Assembly (NCBI RefSeq): GCF_900324475.1
Contig: NZ_LT992502.1
Span: 1,426,001-1,490,000 of the forward strand
Direction: 5' to 3'
Length of the DNA stretch: 64,000 nt
Origin: Enterobacter bugandensis
GTDB lineage: Bacteria > Pseudomonadota > Gammaproteobacteria > Enterobacterales > Enterobacteriaceae
In this document: one piece after another, positions 62,092 to 64,000 of the stretch
How positions within the stretch are numbered: the stretch's first letter is position 1
Layout: the number at the start of each line of letters is the position of its first letter
Translations under genes and position numbers: made by a program
The notes under the pieces: generated by a model
Seen by the model: only the letters and a program-made list of their open reading frames with translations
Databases searched by the model: none
Told to the model about the DNA's origin: nothing

Positions 62092-63132
62092 ATGCGTTAT
62101 CAAAAACTGGGCAACACCGGTCTGTTCGTTTCTGAACTGTGCCTCGGCACCATGACCTTCGGCGGAGAAGGCGGCATGTGGGGCAAGATTGGTCAGCTCC
62201 AGCAGAGCGAAGCAGAACAGCTGGTGGGTCGCGCGCTGGACGCGGGTATCAACTTTATCGATACCGCGGACGTTTACTCGGAAGGGCGCTCGGAGGCGAT
62301 CCTCGGGCAGGCGCTGAAAAACCTCAACGTCCCGCGCGAGAACGTGGTGGTCGCGACTAAAGTATTTGGCGAAACCGGGACGGCGGGAGTGAACTCGCGC
62401 GGCAGCTCGCGCTATCACATCATCAGCAGCGTGAAGGAGAGCCTGCGTCGCCTGCAGCTCGATCATATCGATCTCTATCAGCTTCACGGTTTCGATCCGG
62501 CCACGCCGATTGAGGAGACGCTGTATGCGCTGGATAACCTGGTGCAGCACGGCCACGTGCGCTACATCGGCGTCTCGAACTGGGCGGCGTGGCAGATAGC
62601 CAAAGCGCTGGGCATTTCCGAGCGACTCGGGCTGGCGCGTTTTGCGTCATTGCAGGCGTACTACACTATTGCCGGACGCGATCTTGAGCGCGAGCTGGTG
62701 CCGATGATGCAGAGCGAAGGCGTCGGGCTGATGGTCTGGAGCCCGCTGGCGGGCGGCCTGCTGAGTGGAAAATATGGTCGCGACGGGCAGAGCGAAGCCG
62801 GTAGCCGCCGTCTGGCGTTCGACTTCCCGCCGGTGGACAAAGAGCGCGCCTTTGACTGCGTGGACGTGATGCGCGTGATTGCCGAAAGTAAGGGCGCCTC
62901 CGTGGCGCAAATCGCGCTGGCGTGGCTGCTGCACCAGAAGGCGGTGACCAGCGTAATTATTGGTGCGAAACGCGTCGATCAGCTTGACGACAACATTGCC
63001 GCCACCGGGATCCGCTTAAGCGAAGACGAGCTTAAACAGCTGGATGCCGTCAGCGCGCTGCCGCGTGAATATCCGGGCTGGATGCTGGAGCGTCAGGGGG
63101 AATATCGTCGCAATCAGCTTGCGCAACAATAA
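62092..63132 (+). CDS. Aldo/keto reductase
   Basis: 346 residues. AKR tetrad: Asp and Tyr in FIDTADVYSEGRSE, Lys in VVVATKVFG and His in DLYQLHGFD; GVSNWAAWQI and the NADPH-binding SVIIGAKRVDQLDDNI near the C-terminus. Cytosolic NAD(P)H-dependent reductase of unknown substrate, of the AKR class typified by YajO/YghZ-like enzymes. Transcribed alone, 104 bases after the efflux operon. Confidence 0.9.
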   Translation: MRYQKLGNTGLFVSELCLGTMTFGGEGGMWGKIGQLQQSEAEQLVGRALDAGINFIDTADVYSEGRSEAILGQALKNLNVPRENVVVATKVFGETGTAGVNSRGSSRYHIISSVKESLRRLQLDHIDLYQLHGFDPATPIEETLYALDNLVQHGHVRYIGVSNWAAWQIAKALGISERLGLARFASLQAYYTIAGRDLERELVPMMQSEGVGLMVWSPLAGGLLSGKYGRDGQSEAGSRRLAFDFPPVDKERAFDCVDVMRVIAESKGASVAQIALAWLLHQKAVTSVIIGAKRVDQLDDNIAATGIRLSEDELKQLDAVSALPREYPGWMLERQGEYRRNQLAQQ

Positions 63133-63138
63133 CGCTCC

Positions 63139-63172
63139 TCATCCCCGGCGGCGCTTCGCCTGCCGGGGATGA
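63139..63172. terminator. Strong hairpin between convergent genes
   Basis: TCATCCCCGGC (63139-63149) and GCCGGGGATGA (63162-63172) form a perfect 11-bp stem, extended inside by GGCG/CGCC. It lies 7 bases after the reductase stop. There is no T-run, so it may be a REP-like element or a factor-assisted terminator. Confidence 0.7.
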
Positions 63173-63230
63173 TATCGAAGAAATGACGATAAGCTGCTTT
63201 TACCGATTCAACGATGGGCTGTGGCGGTAA

Positions 63231-64000
63231 TCAGCAGCCGTCTTTGCAGGTTGCGGCTGGGTTTTGCTCAAGGACTCTTACCAGCAGGGCTCGGGGCTCT
63301 CTGACCACATCTGTTCCAATTGCCAGTACTTTGCCGTCCCTTTCCGCTGAATACTTCGCGACAACATCACCGAAAGCATTTCGCTGCAGGGCGACCTCTT
63401 GTCCTGCTTTTACCGTGTCGCCGGGTTTAACGAAAACTTCCGCAAACCCACCCGTAGTTGCTCGTATGGAACTGATCGCATTACCAATATACGTTTTATT
63501 GCTGCTGGCGGTTGCGCCGATTTTGCCTTCAATCACCTTGTAATGGATCAGTACATTGAGAGCACCCTCTAAACCCCGGGCAATCATATCCTGCTGGTAA
63601 ATCCTCGGCTCTCCCGTCTCGGCCGTTATCGCCGGGATACCATGTTGAATAAAGGTGGTTTCCATTGAGCCGGCTTCGCCGGGGTCTTTCTTAATTTGAT
63701 CTGCCGGAAAAAGTTCCGCAATTGTCCGGGCATCCGCATTGCGGTAGTCGGCATAAATGAACAGCGGATAAGCCGTTCCGGTAGACTGGGTGTGATAGTC
63801 AATCGCCAGGTCGACATTCCCCTTGTAAACCTTGTTCCACATCATCCATGCCTGACGCTCAGCAGGGTTACCCGTTTCTTTTCCTGGATGGACGCGATTG
63901 TAGTCGATCGTTTCACCCCCATCGGTTGAAACAGACCATGTCCGGGAGACTCTCTCAAGGCCAGAACGGTTTGGGCCAATGATGCCAATAACGCTGCCGT
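63231..64000 (-). CDS. Succinylglutamate desuccinylase/aspartoacylase-family protein, 5' end missing
   Basis: The reading frame is open from the window edge to the stop at 63231; about 256 residues are visible. It shows the M14 AstE/AspA-like zinc hydrolase pattern: DYNRVHPGKETGNPAERQAW, the His in LAIDYHTQSTGTAYPLF, and the catalytic Glu in AITAETGEPR. The C-terminal part (VFVKPGDTVKAGQEV) is the lipoyl-like domain of this subfamily and ends KDGC. It probably removes an acyl or amino-acyl group; the substrate is unknown. The true start is beyond 64000. Confidence 0.85.
   Translation of the reverse strand, partial: GSVIGIIGPNRSGLERVSRTWSVSTDGGETIDYNRVHPGKETGNPAERQAWMMWNKVYKGNVDLAIDYHTQSTGTAYPLFIYADYRNADARTIAELFPADQIKKDPGEAGSMETTFIQHGIPAITAETGEPRIYQQDMIARGLEGALNVLIHYKVIEGKIGATASSNKTYIGNAISSIRATTGGFAEVFVKPGDTVKAGQEVALQRNAFGDVVAKYSAERDGKVLAIGTDVVREPRALLVRVLEQNPAATCKDGC

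Overview
The window is a stretch of ordinary enteric chromosome. Its gene order follows the Escherichia coli K-12 interval from ybhA/pgl through the lambda attachment site, bio, uvrB, moa, ybhL-ybhS, rhlE, dinG, ybiB, rlmF, glnHPQ, dps, ompX, mntR and ybiR. A complete hut (histidine utilisation) cluster between ybhC and bio, a chaperone-usher fimbrial operon between dinG and ybiB, the absence of ybiX-fiu, and an efflux operon after ybiR point to Enterobacter or a close relative (Enterobacteriaceae). The genus is inferred from memory of homologues, not from a search.

Region by region. 1-2.6 kb: 5' tip of ybhA, pgl, ybhC. 2.6 kb: an empty lambda-type attB core. 2.7-9.1 kb: hutIGC and hutUH under HutC operators; hutH carries a one-base frameshift. 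9.1-14.65 kb: ybhB-bioA diverging from bioBFCD across a shared BirA-type operator. 14.6-15.3 kb: an orphan LivF/UrtE-like ATPase. 16.1-22.9 kb: uvrB with a LexA box, ybhK, moaABCDE behind a ModE site and a Moco riboswitch, and ybhL. 23.0-26.0 kb: ybhP-clsB-ybhN. 26.1-32.1 kb: ybhQ, then cecR-ybhGFSR. 32.3-36.0 kb: rhlE and SOS-type dinG. 36.0-41.3 kb: five-gene fimbrial operon on the minus strand. 41.6-45.0 kb: ybiB, ybiJ, ybiI, mcbA, rlmF. 45.1-50.5 kb: ybiO, glnHPQ behind NtrC/sigma54 elements, dps. 50.8-52.6 kb: rhtA, ompX. 52.6-53.9 kb: an IS481-family element with a frameshifted transposase, inserted in a palindromic intergenic repeat. 54.0-57.7 kb: opgE, mntS, mntR, ybiR. 57.8-62.0 kb: an EmrA/EmrB/TolC-like tripartite efflux operon. 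62.1-64.0 kb: an aldo/keto reductase and a partial AstE/AspA-family deacylase.

Themes. Several stress and metal circuits are readable from operators alone: SOS (uvrB, dinG), molybdenum (moa), manganese (mntS/mntR), nitrogen (hut, glnHPQ) and biotin (bio). REP/BIME elements and a second palindromic repeat family sit between transcription units. Two genes, hutH and the IS transposase, are each broken by one extra base in a short homopolymer, so both could be true mutations or assembly errors. I found no CRISPR array, tRNA, rRNA, prophage or clearly new multi-gene system. The least explained items are the orphan ATPase, the fimbrial insertion with its embedded terminator, and the end structure of the IS.
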